Assembly: GCA_030544235.1 (NCBI GenBank)
Contig: CM060470.1
Span: forward strand, 19,532,356 to 19,596,355
From: Lepturacanthus savala
Lineage: Eukaryota > Chordata > Actinopteri > Scombriformes > Trichiuridae
DNA length: 64,000 bases
Direction: 5' to 3'
How positions within the stretch are numbered: the first letter of the stretch is position 1; each line of letters begins with the position of its first letter. A program made the position numbers and the translations under genes. This document shows positions 10,430-22,579 of this stretch, one piece after another. The notes beneath the pieces are model-generated. The model made no database searches. It saw nothing but the letters and a program-made list of their open reading frames with translations, and was not told where the DNA came from.

Positions 10430-10647
10430 ATATATTACTATGTTATGTTATATTATACTCACATTATACATTATAGCATGTACTCTTATATCAATGTATT
10501 ACATGAGGTTATACAATTATTTTTACTTTTACTGTTAATTGCATTCATTTGTTTTATTTAATTAATTAAATATTTTATTAAATATTATTTGTTTATCTTT
10601 AAAAATAGTTACATTTCTGAATTTATTCATGTATTTTTCTCCTTGTG

Positions 10648-10651
<4 letters not shown>
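10430..10651 (+). repeat. Dispersed AT-rich repeat, copy 1
   Basis: It shares long blocks with 14206-14444: tttaatatattactatgtta, catgtactcttatatcaatg, tattacatgaggt, tttatctttaaaaatagt and catttctgaatttattcatg. Both copies lead straight into a TA microsatellite. Confidence 0.8.

Positions 10652-10720
<69 letters not shown>
10652..10720. repeat. (TA)n microsatellite
   Basis: This is a pure AT dinucleotide run of about 69 bp. Confidence 0.97.
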
Positions 10721-10724
<4 letters not shown>

Positions 10725-11221
10725 AAGAAACAAATATTTAAAATAATGTCTATTTGTTATATTACTTGAGATGAGAACTACAGGTTGTGTAGTTTTTACC
10801 TTAAACTGTATAAAACATGGCAGCTTTACAACATCTTTTTTACAACAAGTAAATCCACAACATAAACATTATTATTATTACTATTATTATTATAAGAAGT
10901 ATATTATAAGAAGTCATGTCTGAATTCATGTCTAAATGATGCAGCAGGATGAAGCTTTTTGACTCTGATTGGTCCTTTAAACTGAGATAAAACTCATCAG
11001 TCTGAGCTCATGATGCGTCTGCTGTGTTTGTGGCGGCTGAAGCTGCTTCACAGGACGACGTCGGCCAATCACGTGTCTGCAGGTCAGTGAGGTCATCACC
11101 GCTGTGAAATGTCAGCTTGTGATGAGACGCTGTCCAGCGTTTATCCAACCATGATGCTGTCAGCTCCACTGATATGGAGCTGACATCTTCCCTCGCTGTC
11201 TCTCTCTCACATACACAGACA

Positions 11222-11222
<1 letters not shown>
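10721..11222. other. Unique DNA with a small perfect hairpin
   Basis: No gene is seen. At 11159-11184 gtcagctcca and tggagctgac form a 10-bp perfect stem with a 6-base loop. The 10990-11200 part is GC-balanced and could be conserved. Confidence 0.5.

Positions 11223-11311
<89 letters not shown>
11223..11311. repeat. (CA)n microsatellite
   Basis: This is a pure CA run of about 89 bp. Confidence 0.97.
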
Positions 11312-11314
<3 letters not shown>

Positions 11315-12087
11315 CCTAAAGGTAAATGTTAAATGGTTGTGGTTGAAGCAGCCGAGGGAAACAAATGTCATGTTTCCTCCAGGACAAACTGAGATATCCA
11401 GAGGATTTAAAACACATTAAATAAGAACAAATCAAAGAATATAAAACATATTTAAAGCTAATATTATAATATCAACTCATTGTTCAATTATACATGTACA
11501 TATAAATTGGTTGATTGATTGATATATGTATATATATATGTAACGTTTCACAGGTTTCTTCTATTTTTTTTTCTTTAGATTGATGCTCTTTGTTATTAAT
11601 ACTCAGATGGGAACCCTCTGAGTATTCAGTAAAGGCCAGGGGGAACAAAAATTTGGCTACTAATGTTAATTTATTATTTATTTATTTATGTATTTATAAT
11701 TTTACTTTTTAAGTATTTTTATGAGTCAATAATACATTAGTAACAATTTCTAGGTCATTGTTATAAACGTTCCTGAGAAACGATGGGTTTAATATAATAG
11801 AAGGGAAAATGGTCATAATTTTTCTTCCAGTGGTATCTGAGTAGACTAAATCAGATTGGATACTGGACTGAAACATGGCCACCATTCATTTCAATGGAAG
11901 TTGCTTGCCTGGTCCATACACCAAAAAAGTTCCATTCAGGTTTACTTTTGCATTATGTCACCCATAAAGACAGCAGTACAGTCATCATACTGCAAATTGC
12001 GAAAAAAAAAAAAAATCACTTTTGAGTCATTAAATTCACTTTGCTGCCCACATTAAAAAAAAAAAAACATTTGGAGAAAAAATTAGG
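11312..12087. other. AT-rich DNA, no gene seen
   Basis: It contains short A-runs at 12002-12014 and 12054-12067. No gene is recognised. Confidence 0.5.
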
Positions 12088-12211
12088 TGGAGCAGTGAGT
12101 CGTGCTGTCTCATCTCACAGCAAGAAGGTCGCAGGTTGAAGACCTTGAGCTGGGACCTTTCTAGATGGAGATTGCATGTTCTCCCTGTTTCTGCATGGAT
12201 TTTCTCCAGCT
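12088..12211 (+). mobile_element. SINE 5'-half fragment
   Basis: Diverged head (gtggagcagtgagtcgtgct), the cagcaagaaggtcgcaggtt block and the core gcatgttctccctgtttctg are present. The sequence diverges from the SINE after ttttctccag, so the 3' half is missing. Confidence 0.75.
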
Positions 12212-13440
12212 TCAAATGACTGACCTGACGTTCAAAGCTCCCGACACTGCTGTGACTGTCAACAGTTTTACAAGCTTCTCTTTGGTCTATGGGTAAAATG
12301 CTTTTTGGGTTGCATGGGATTTTTTGATGCAGTACCATGATTGGTCACTGGGAAAAAACTGATTGCTGCTGAGGGGCTGGACCCTATTCAGGTTTTATAA
12401 TATCCATGGTCTGTACCAACGGTCTGTGTAATTCAAGTCAATGTGGGTATGAATTAAGATGGACAGATGTCTTAGCTAATCATATTTCTTTGAGTTGAAG
12501 GCAGGATCATATGACATCTCACGGATATTCTTGAATACCTCAGTGAACATTTATATGCCACCTGCCAAAACAGTGAGTGAGTGTAAGACAGAAAGACAGA
12601 AGACAAAAACAGAAGGATTTAGAGAATCCCAACTCCCATCACATGGCGGGAGATAGCGAAGGAGAAGAAGATCTTGTGACACAATTTTGGATAATCCTTT
12701 TTCAAGATTGCCTTTTCAGGTAAAACTAGGTATTATCCAAAAAGTTTGACCATCACCTAACTTGCCAGGATTGGTACAAGATAGCAAGATCGGACACAGA
12801 CCCGGATCCTGATCCAGAGCCACAGCAATATACTGTAGACCTGAACTTACAATTTGCATAAACTTTAGGCATTAAGGTCAGTGAAAAACACCTGGGCATA
12901 ATTTACAGAAAGCTTGTGCCTTTTCCCATTTCACCTCAGGACGTATTTGTTTCTTTAGTTTTGGTAGAAATATTATACATTGAAATTAATTTATGACTAA
13001 AATGAAACATGCACAAAAACACTGGATTTGCACATTTACTTCTTGAAACAGTAACTAACTATTATTTTAGACATTTACTTTCATTCCTGCTAGACAAATA
13101 TGTGAAGTAGGAAAAAGACATGATAGACAGCTTTCATTTTTCCATAATCACATCTCTGGTTCCCCACTGTTAAGACTTGTACACTGGAGTTGGTGTCATG
13201 TTGTATTTAAAAGAAACATGTCCTCAGGATTAATAATTCTGATTCAGATTCAGGTTGAGATAAAGTAAAGTTCACAGTCACGTTAGAAACATTAAAACTA
13301 TGAAGTAAAACTAGTTTAACCAAATAAAAACTGGATATATTACAGTGTATCTCCATGGTAAACACAAAATAAAAAAAGACCAATGCTCACAGATTCTAAC
13401 ATATATATGAAATAAAGTGTGATTATTGTGTGAAGTCAGA
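12212..13440. other. Unique DNA, no gene seen
   Basis: No convincing gene or repeat was recognised. Confidence 0.45.
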
Positions 13441-13860
13441 TCCAGATTTACTGTAACAGCTGTTTCTTGGCTGTGGACTCGTCGGCTGCTGCAGCTGCTC
13501 GACTGTGAGAAGCTTGAGTTGTTTTGTGCTGCAGCCAGACAATAAGAGGCTCGGTGTCAAAGAGCAAGTGAGATAAATGATGGTGATCATCTGCTGGAGT
13601 TTGCTGCTCCGACACTGTGGCAGCGTGAAGGAGATTCTTCTCCGCTCAGGTCACATGCTGTCACAGAACTAACAGCTACACAGCTCTGTTTATGAGGCTG
13701 AAAAGAGCTGCAGCTGCAGCCGCACAGGACGCAGCTACTGTCACAGCAGCAGCAGCAGCAACAGCAACAGGATCAGCAGTAAGAGCAGCAGCAGCAGTAG
13801 CAACAGTAAAATCAGCAGCAGTACAGTTCATGTTACTCATACTGTGAATATGTACATTAA
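13441..13860. other. GC-balanced unique block and CAG-rich tract
   Basis: Sequence at 13440-13735 has a conserved-element look. It is followed at 13739-13820 by an interrupted CAG/CAA tract. No start codon or splice context supports coding use. Confidence 0.4.
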
Positions 13861-14205
<345 letters not shown>

Positions 14206-14209
<4 letters not shown>

Positions 14210-14442
14210 AATATATTACTATGTTATGTACTCTTATATCAATGTATAGCATGTACTCTTATATCAATGTATTACATGAGGTCATACAATTATTTTTAGT
14301 TTTTTTTTACTTTTTACTGTTAATTGTATTCATTTGTTTTATTTAATTAATTTAATTTAATTATTTTTCCTTATTATTACTACATTATTTGTTTATCTTT
14401 AAAAATAGTAACATTTCTGAATTTATTCATGTATTTGTCATG

Positions 14443-14443
<1 letters not shown>
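14206..14443 (+). repeat. Dispersed AT-rich repeat, copy 2
   Basis: This is the second copy of the unit at 10430. It has an internal duplication of the block tgtactcttatatcaatgta (14225 and 14251). Confidence 0.8.

Positions 14444-14513
<70 letters not shown>
14444..14513. repeat. (AT)n microsatellite
   Basis: This is a pure AT run of about 70 bp. Confidence 0.97.
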
Positions 14514-14515
<2 letters not shown>

Positions 14516-14604
14516 CCTTCGTCCTTCTCTTCGTTGTGTTTTGTGTCCTTTACTGAAATGAAAATCAAAGTTCCCCCTATGGGACAATAAACTGAACTGA
14601 ACTA
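14514..14604 (+). mobile_element. Possible LINE/SINE 3' tail
   Basis: The string ccccctatgggacaataaac followed by tgaactgaact resembles the 3' end of fish retroposons with a short tandem tail. No coding part is attached. Confidence 0.35.
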
Positions 14605-15146
14605 TTACCTGCAATAAAACTTATTTTTGGGGTTGTGTGCAAGTAAAATATTCTAAAAATAGCCAAGCTTTTAATATAGTATGTCAAAATGGAAAAATGA
14701 GTTTACACACATGAGGTTGTACTGAAAAAAATGACACCAAGCAAGTCAATGTAAACAGTTTTTAAGGTGAAATATAAAGGTAAAATCAAAAGTAGTCAAA
14801 AACAGACAGATAAAGCCCAGACTCCAGAGGGATAAACTCAACTTTTCAGAAGTAAAAAACACTATTTCAAAACAACTGATTAGTTTCTACCTTGACAAAT
14901 GAGAATTTGCAAAATTTGTTTGCCAATGCAACAACTATAACTATAACTTTCTTTGATAAAGACCAGAATTGTGTTCATGGTAACCACACAGTTAGCCTTC
15001 CATTTATTTCTTCAGAGCTCATGTTTTCACTGTACACCTGGCTATGGTGCTGCACATGACTGGCAGGTAGACTGTCACTCAGAGCATCCAGGGGGGCTGC
15101 TTCAAGGATCACACTCAATGTATGGACCTCAGCATGTTATATGTGG
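14605..15146. other. Unique DNA, no gene seen
   Basis: No recognised feature. Confidence 0.5.
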
Positions 15147-15370
15147 GCCGCATTAAGCTGACATCCAGATTGGCTGTTGTGAAAACTGGGCCAAACATGT
15201 TCCAACTAAGGTGGGCCACGTGTTTTCTCACCTGTGGGCCACTTAAGGCTGACATCTGGATTAGTTGATGCTACCTTGCCATGTTTCAGCTAAAACTGGG
15301 CCATATTAGCTTTGTGAAATTTGGGCCAAATGTAGCATTTAGTTACATGGGCCAGTTCAGGTTCACATCT
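15147..15370. repeat. Degenerate tandem repeat with gggcca motifs
   Basis: About two and a half units of roughly 90-100 bp share the phrases gtgggcc(g/a)c, ggctgacatc(t/c) and aactgggcca at 15148, 15231 and 15292. Decay is advanced. Confidence 0.5.
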
Positions 15371-15524
15371 GTTTTGTCTCAGCTGGAAGAATACCACACC
15401 CATATGCTGTCTGGACAGGCTACAATCAACCTGATTGTTCATGATCATGATGATTGGAGAAACACAAGAAGACCTTAAATGAAATAAACACACAAGTTAG
15501 TATTAGTCTGAATGTAAGATTCTT
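15371..15524. other. Short unique spacer
   Basis: Nothing recognised. Confidence 0.4.
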
Positions 15525-15578
15525 TATACTATACTATACTATACTATACTATACTATACTATATAATACTATATATAT
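15525..15578. repeat. (TATAC)n microsatellite
   Basis: About seven to eight copies of a tatac pentamer, then decayed TA. Confidence 0.93.
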
Positions 15579-16190
15579 TCCTAAATCCATCCATTGCTCC
15601 TGCTGCTCCTTTTTAACTATGTCCCATCTTTTGTTTTTACTGTGTAACAAGATTATAGTAATTTAAGAAAGATTCGGCTTGTTAGGCTCTGAAATGATGT
15701 ATTAATTAGTATTCATGCTTTGCTCTTGCTGCTTATTTTTTCTAAAGCTCTTTGAACTGTATTTTTTGTGTGAAAGGTGCTATATTAAGAAGGCCTCATT
15801 TATTTACTTTATTCTGTAAATTACATTTGAGGGGGAGCAGTTTGACGGATCTTTGAATAACAGAGTCTCACCATAAAAGCATTTAGTTACATGGGCCAAA
15901 AGGTTCTGCTGCAGAGTGTTGAAGTTTTAGTGTTTTTATAGCATTAATGTTGCTCAGCGAACAAGTTTCTACCAGTATCTTAGCATCAGTATGAATGAAC
16001 AGTTTACCTCAGTTTAACCTGCAGCAGTTTATAAAAAACAACAAATTTACTCCAGAAACAAACATTTTGTCTAGAAAACATGAAGGTGATGTTAATATTC
16101 TTCTTTAATGCAGCATTTACACTTAATAAAAGTCTTCAAGGACTCGGTGTGTCTGCAGGAAACTTTACTTTCCCCAAAGGAAGAGGAGTG
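15579..16190. other. AT-rich unique DNA, no gene seen
   Basis: No recognised feature. Confidence 0.5.
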
Positions 16191-16222
<32 letters not shown>

Positions 16223-16227
16223 CGGGG
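16191..16227. repeat. (GT)n(GC)n microsatellite
   Basis: A GT run turns into a CG run (tgtgcgcgcgcgcgggg). Such alternating purine-pyrimidine sequence can adopt Z-DNA. Confidence 0.9.
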
Positions 16228-16384
16228 TTACCTGCTTTTTCTTGGTCATGACTTCCATTGTTCGTCTTATTGAGTTCAGATGTTGGAATATGTGGAGCAG
16301 AACATGTAAACTCTGCAGCAGCTCAGAGAAGCTTTGATCAGTTTCTGCTGCTCTGGACACATTTATAGATTTTTACTTTGCTAA

Positions 16385-16610
16385 TTATGTCTGTGTAGAT
16401 TCTCACTCATCCAGGTCATTGTAGTCAAGGAGTTTAAAAAGTAAGCAACTGGACTTTTTCTATAGCTCCACCCTCTGTGATCCAGAGATACAGCTCCTGG
16501 TTCCATCATCAGGATAGAACTGAAGAAGCCTTTCGGATGAAAGGTGAAACGTCGTCAAGCTCAAAGAAAAAGTCCAGTTGCTTACTTTTTAAACTCCTTG
16601 ACTTTGCTAA
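16385..16610 (+). mobile_element. Penelope-like element relic with 38-bp inverted repeats
   Basis: Perfect inverted repeats lie at 16424-16461 and 16565-16602. Between them is a phrase widespread in fish repeats (gaagaagcctttcggatgaa). The core at 16520-16556 reads ctgaaga, a 6-bp stem (cctttc with gaaagg), then gaaac and gtcgtc, which resembles a hammerhead ribozyme core of the minimal type known in Penelope-like retroelements. The third helix that should close the fold (stem I) does not pair in this copy. There is no reverse transcriptase here, so the family call is tentative. Confidence 0.5.
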
Positions 16611-19379
16611 TTAGTTTAGATGCATTGAATAAAGTAAAGTGAACCAGCTGCTCTAATTCAAACTGTAGGGAATTCTGCAAAAAAACTTCATACTTCAGCT
16701 GAATGAATAAAGTCAAAAGGCTTTTTTCTAGTAAACCTTAATAAAGTGTTTTTTTATCCCACAGAGACACAAAACAATCCTGCCTTTAATTATTATTCAT
16801 ATTATTTTAACATCTGTGTGATGTTTCAAGTGAGTTAAAAGTGAGTTAAACAGTTCAACAAAAAGGACTTTTTACTGAGAATCCTCCAGTGACGCTTTAT
16901 GCTTTTGATTTTCTTTTTATTCTGTCTGAACCATTTTTATTTCTCATTTTTGGCAGCGACAAAAGATCTTTGCCCATCATGTATCTCACAGATTGTCACA
17001 TTAATCCTAATGTATTCCTGTTTCTGCAGCTATTTGTTTTTAACAACTTTCTAGAATCTAAATGTCAGAACTGTTGAAAGTTGCTGCGTTTCTTATAGTT
17101 TTTGTAAGATCACCAGAGGGATGTTTTATTAAATAACTCACTGTGGAGGAAGAACGATCTGATATTCTAAAGCTGGAAAGAAAGAAAAAGATGAGGATGG
17201 AAACTTTCTGTCTAAGCAGAAACAGCCTTCATCACACAGAGAGAAACAGTCTGAACAACAGACAGATATTTACCAACTCGTGAACAATCGTCTTGAAGCG
17301 ATTGGTCGTGTTTTATGAGTTTATTATTTTCTACAGTCAGTCGTATGAATCAGAACTTTATTTTTATTTTATGCGTTATTGTAATATCATATTCTACTTT
17401 TCAAGATATTGAAACTCGTTCTGATTTCATTGCTTCTCATTGTCATCTTGGTGAAGGTGTTTGTGCTCAGTTATTTATTTATTTTTACTGTAATTAACTA
17501 TTATCATTTTCCCTTATATGAAAATAAATCAACCAATTTTAAATGAAATAGCTTCAGTATATACTGATCAGATAAACCTGTAGCAGCCTCTGACTGAGGC
17601 TGTGGAGACTTCTGATGCTTTTGAAGAACCCAGAGATTTTCTTCGATCTTTAGCTGATAAAAATCATATGAAATTAAGTGTTTTATGACTCATGAACCAT
17701 CATCACTGCCATGAGATTCACACAGATTCCTTTAACATTATTAACACCAACAACAATTAGCTGCTAACTTCATCTGGTAACCAAATGTCTGCAGATGAGT
17801 CTACAAGCATTTCCTATATGTAATAAAGACATGTTTGAAATTGTTCCACTAACCACAGCAGTAACACGTGTGTATGTGTGTGTGCAGAAGAAGCCTATAA
17901 GAAGTTAACAAAGCTTTTCTGGGGAGCAATTTCATCAGTAATGTAATTGTAATTAACAAATATTAAAGAGAATGAAACTTTAATTTTGGGCACATTTTCC
18001 CCACACCTTATTTAGAACCACTAAAACAGAAATCGGTCCCTACATTTATTGTACAGAATAATTGAAGTCCCCTGTTAAATGGTATGGCATGTAACACTGA
18101 TATGGTAATAAATGTACACACTGAGCAGTTGGCTAGGTTTGACACAAATGTATTGCTTATTGTTTGATCATTTTTATCTTTTGTAAATATGTTCTTTTCA
18201 AAAAAAAGAAGAAATATAAACCAACGGGTGTACAAAGCAAATTTTGCTGCTTTGTACGTTCATGCAGCCATAATACTTTTGAATTGAATGCAGAACATTT
18301 ATTCTCAAAAGTGACCATAATTTTATTTGATTTTTTAAATGTTTATTACAGAGACTTTTTAAAATAATGATAATATTTAAAACCAAATATGATTTTTTGA
18401 AAGAACCAAAGAAAGTTGCTGTGGCAGACAGATACTACACAGCTCCAATGCATCACGTGGAAGTCCGCTCTTTGAAACAGAAGTCCACTGTTTAACAATC
18501 CACTGTAAACAATTTACCCTGATACATCCCTGTTGGTAGTGTTGGTTTTGTGTGTGTGTGCAATGCGTATTTGCTGTGCAACCTTTTGAAGTTGGATCTA
18601 TGACTGATACAGATCTACATCTGTATATTATAAAATAATAATAACACAACAAAAATATGAAAAAATCCATGAATCCAATAATCTGGTTATTGAGTTATAT
18701 TCCATCATATGAAGGCACATTTGAAAACTGTCAGTGAGATTCTTGAGAAAACAGACAAGCAGATGTCAAACTGATGGCTCTCGGGCCACATTCCGCCTGT
18801 CAGACATTTTATTGTTGATATATTTCAAATCGAGTCACGTCACCAAAATCAAATCACTGGTGCACAAACAGACAGCGACTGTCTAATAACGCTTTTGAAG
18901 AAAATTGAATTTCCACTAAGTTAAATCGAGTAGAATAAAAACTCCTCTTTGTTTTCCTTCTCAGCAGCAGCAGCTCCTGTAAAGTTTCAGACACAATAAC
19001 AATAAATAAATAAAAAATTATAATCCACTGTTGAAATCATCAATATAAGATGACATTATGATGCATTCAAGGTCTGGTCAGATAAAGGAGGATCAAGTGA
19101 AGAAAGATAATACATCATCATTATCATATAGGACGTTAATCTTGGTGAATGAAGCTTTTGGTGAGAAACTTGAATAAATGTGGTTCGTTGGATAAAAAAT
19201 GTGTTATAAAATAAAAAAATACCAGAAGTTTCAGCAGAGGTTTCAATAAAAACAACAATGGTGATGAAGTCAAAAGTTTGGTTTTGTAAATAAATAGAAG
19301 ATATTGTTGAATAGAGAAGCTGAATCCTCAAGTAAACAGGATCCAGTGTGTGAACGTCACAGCGACTGAGCTGCTCTGA
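16611..19379. other. Long AT-rich unique stretch, no gene seen
   Basis: This is about 2.8 kb without recognisable transposons or long frames. There is a short GT tract near 18550. Frames up to 97 codons on either strand have no domain features. Confidence 0.45.
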
Positions 19380-19530
19380 AAACACTAAATTGGATTTGGT
19401 TGCGAGTCGTGTAATTGCAGGATTAAATGCAAATAATCAGATCAGCCACAGCGATTATCAGATCAGCTGTTTAATAGATTACAGCAGTGAGATGAAGCTT
19501 CAACGTGTCACATCAGAGATGCAGCCGCAG
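19380..19530. promoter_or_regulatory. Candidate conserved non-coding element
   Basis: It contains gtgtaattgcaggattaaat, an octamer-like atgcaaat, then aataatcagatcagccacag and gcgattatcagatcagctgt. The repeated GATTA/TAATC cores suggest homeodomain-type sites. The call is by texture only. Confidence 0.35.
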
Positions 19531-19945
19531 CTTCGTTACTCGTCACACACACCGACACACAGCTAGCAGAGATGAGGAGTAATAGATTACTGTCAGGAGT
19601 TATAGATTACCTTGAGTCGACATTTCACCACCACCACAACGGAGATGTGGTTGGAGATGCACCAATCAGATGCAGCGCTGACAGCGACAATTTATTCATG
19701 AGCCACCTCCAAACACACATCAGTGCTGCTGTCTGCAACGTCAAGAAGTGGCAGCGAGGCAGCGGTCATGTGACCAAGGCCCAACGCTGTTTAGAATTAA
19801 TGTATCTCACAGGAGAGCGACAACTCAGAGCGACTGAAACTAAAACTGATTCTCAAACGGCTTTTCAACTGATGCTCTGATTGTACTGAAGGGACAAAGA
19901 TCTCTTTTAACTCACTTTACTGATTCTCTGCTATCAATCATCCAC
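19531..19945. other. Unique DNA; one 102-codon frame judged chance
   Basis: A frame with an ATG at 19572 runs to 19880 but shows no domain, signal peptide or splice context. Confidence 0.4.
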
Positions 19946-19959
19946 AAGAAGAAGAGGAG

Positions 19960-19991
<32 letters not shown>

Positions 19992-20030
19992 AGAAGAAGA
20001 AGAAGAAAGAGGAAGATGTAGAAGAAAAAG
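19946..20030. repeat. (GAA)n microsatellite, interrupted
   Basis: Purine-only AAG/GAG repeats of about 85 bp, capable of triplex formation. Confidence 0.93.
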
Positions 20031-20114
20031 GATGAGGAACATCAAGTTCAGGATAAAATCATTAGAAAATACTCTAAAAATGTCTTGATGTGATGGTAAA
20101 GCCACCTAACAATA

Positions 20115-21640
20115 CACTGTGTTCCAAATTATTATGAAAATGATATTTTTCTCAGATTTTCCTGAATTGTCGATGCAATAACAGTCAGTGTAATTTTCAT
20201 GTCATCAACCGTTAGTTTAATGAATTTGAATGTTATAAAACAGAACTTCCAATGATAACAGTAGTTTTCAAAAATAAAAAAAACTTAAAATGCACCGTTC
20301 CAAATTATTACACACAACAGAGTTTTATAACCTTTTATAGGTTGTTGTGAACTGAAAATACTCGTCTTTTGAATTTGCAGCATTAAGAGGTCATATTTAC
20401 TGAAATCAAAAGCTATTTCAATCAAAAACATCTTAACAGGTCAAGTTACATTTTAACATAGGGCCCCTTATTTTATATCACACCCACTATTCTTGCATCC
20501 ATTGACCTTATGGGTTTTTTGGAGAATTTCTGCTTGAATTTCTTTGCAGGATGTCAGAATAGCCTCCCAGAGCTGCTGTTTGGATGTGAACTGCCTCCCA
20601 GCCTCATAGATCTTTTGCTGGAGGATGCTCAAAATATTGTCAATAGGGTTGAGGTCAGGGGAGGATGGGGGCCACATCATGAGTTTCTCTCCTTTTATGC
20701 CCATAGCAGCCAATGATGCAGAGATATTCCTTCCAGCACCAGATGGTGCATTGTCATGCATGAAGATGTTTTTGCTATGGAAAGCATGTTTTTCTTTTTG
20801 TACCATGGAAGAAAGTGGTCAGTTAGAAATTCACATACATAAACTCTATACATACTTTATACTTAACATACTTTACAGAGGTCATTTTCAGTGACCCCAA
20901 AGGGGTCGATCAGCTCTCTTCCCATGATTCCAGCTCAAAACATGACTCCACCACCTCCTTGCTGACGTTGCAGCCTTGTTGGGACATGGTGGCGTCCACC
21001 AACCATCCACTACTTCATCATCTGGACCATCACTCATCAGTGAACAAGACTGTTTGAAAATTAGTCTTCATGTATTTTTGGGCCCACTGCAGCCGTTTCT
21101 GCTTGTCACCATTGTTTAGGGCTGGCCGAATAGAAGTTTTACGCATAAATGCAACCTTTGGAGGATCCTACACCTTGATGTTTGTGGGACTCCAGAGGCA
21201 TCAGCAGCTTCAAATATATGTTTGCTACTTTGTGACGGTGTTTTATTAGCTGCTCTCTTAATCTGATGTTTTAGTCTTGCAGAAACCTTCCTCATTGTGC
21301 CTTTATCTACACAAACCTGTGTGTTCTCTGAATCACTCACAAACTCTTAACAGTACAATGATCATGCTTAAGTTTTCGTGAAGTATCTAAGGTTTTCATA
21401 CATTGTCCAAGGCATTGAACTATTTCATGCTTTTCGGCAGCAGAGAGATCCCCTTTCTTTCCCATATTGCTTGGAAATGGTTGTCTGCTTAATAATGTGG
21501 AACACACCTTCTTAAGTAGTTTTACCTTAATTGGGCTCACCTCACAAACTAATTATCAGAGGTGTCTGAGATTGATTGCAATGATCCAAGGAGCCCTGAT
21601 ACATATTACCATCCATTAGTTTAATTGAAAAACAAAAAAA
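20115..21640 (-). mobile_element. Tc1-like transposon, right end missing
   Basis: The left terminal inverted repeat starts right after a TA at 20113-20114 with cactgtgttccaaattatta. A second internal copy of the caaattatta motif lies at about 20300. The transposase relic occupies 20468-21465. The opposite terminus is not found: similarity fades near 21640 into unrelated sequence. The insertion is old, judging by many indels. Confidence 0.85.
20468..21465 (-). pseudogene. Tc1-like (DD37E-spaced) transposase, broken
   Basis: The protein once cut and pasted its own element. Reading from 21465 down, an ATG starts GKKGDLSAAEKHEIVQC, the first helix-turn-helix. Then comes the second half of the DNA-binding domain (RCRILQRL around 21160). 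The first catalytic Asp lies in LFTDE (21033-21045), followed at once by a stop. The last third is intact for 112 codons (20806-20468): HDNAPSG holds the second Asp, and WPPSSPDLNPID holds the third site, where the expected Glu is Asp. There are 37 residues between the second and third sites. Several frameshifts separate the parts. Length corresponds to about 330 codons, normal for the family. It is certainly inactive. Confidence 0.88.
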
Positions 21641-22289
21641 GTTGAGCTGAATCACATCTGAGACATGAGCGATGGCAACATGACCAACACATGGAAACAC
21701 CACAGAAACCCCCTTAGCAACCACCCTAGCAACCAGAGCAGGTGGAATCCCTGACTTGCGTGTTGCAGGCAGTGTTCACAAATGTTCACTTGAGGTTTTG
21801 AGGTCTACAGTTATCTCGTCAGTGAGGCTTTATCTCGACCGTAGCGGAAACGCAACAGCTACACAAACGCAGCTCGGATTGAAATAATAATGACGTGTGG
21901 GATCCTCACATGCTCCTGCACGACAATAAAAGAGCCATCGTCCTCTTTATTGTGCTCATGTGCTGTGACATAAACCCTGATGCCACTAACAGACCTCTTC
22001 TGAACACTAAAAAAAACATGACAGTGGTGTGACAGCAGCGGAGAGACGAGCAGCAGCTGCAGGGACATAACGGCATCGTCGACCAGAGCCAGCAAAGAGT
22101 TAACACAGAACTGACACCACTTTATTCACACGTAAACTTTTCCAACTGAATTAGCGCTGATGAAAGCGGATCCTTTGCAGCAGAAATACAGATCAGACTT
22201 TAATCTGTGCAGCTGAGGGACAATAAAGAGGTTTGTTGCAGAGCTCAGCAGCTCTCAGCTGCTCCTCAGTGTCAACTTCAACTGAGCCG
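21641..22289. other. Unique DNA with a possible repeat scrap
   Basis: Around 21680-21745 the phrases cttagcaaccaccctagcaa and ccagagcagg resemble a common fish repeat. Nothing else is recognised. Confidence 0.4.
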
Positions 22290-22560
22290 GAGCCACTTAC
22301 TCTGTCAACAGACCTGCACGCATGAATATTTATGACCTCCTCTTCTCATATAGGCCACGTCTCTGCCGCTCCGGCAGACTGTGGGGACGGACACGTCTCC
22401 GAAACAGCAGCCCGCACTTCCTCTGGAGGACAACAAGCAGCTCGCAGCTCGGATGGAGCCTCGGTGGTTATTATCTCACGTAAGGTATCACACAAGGCTG
22501 AATTAGAGATTAAAGGCAGCAACAGGTCTGAGGTCAGCGGGTCAGCCAGAGTATTCTGTA
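22290..22560. promoter_or_regulatory. Candidate conserved non-coding element
   Basis: GC-balanced unique sequence including catgaatatttatgacctcc, tctgccgctccggcagactg (a short palindrome) and cagcccgcacttcctctgga with an ETS-like core. Coding frames here lack support. Confidence 0.35.
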
Positions 22561-22579
22561 GTGACAGTACCAATATATA

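Noticed and set aside
16191..16227. CpG island promoter
   Set aside because: It is only a GT/GC dinucleotide run of 37 bp.
19572..19880. 102-codon ATG-initiated frame
   Set aside because: Composition is not protein-like, no domain, and the flanks look non-coding.
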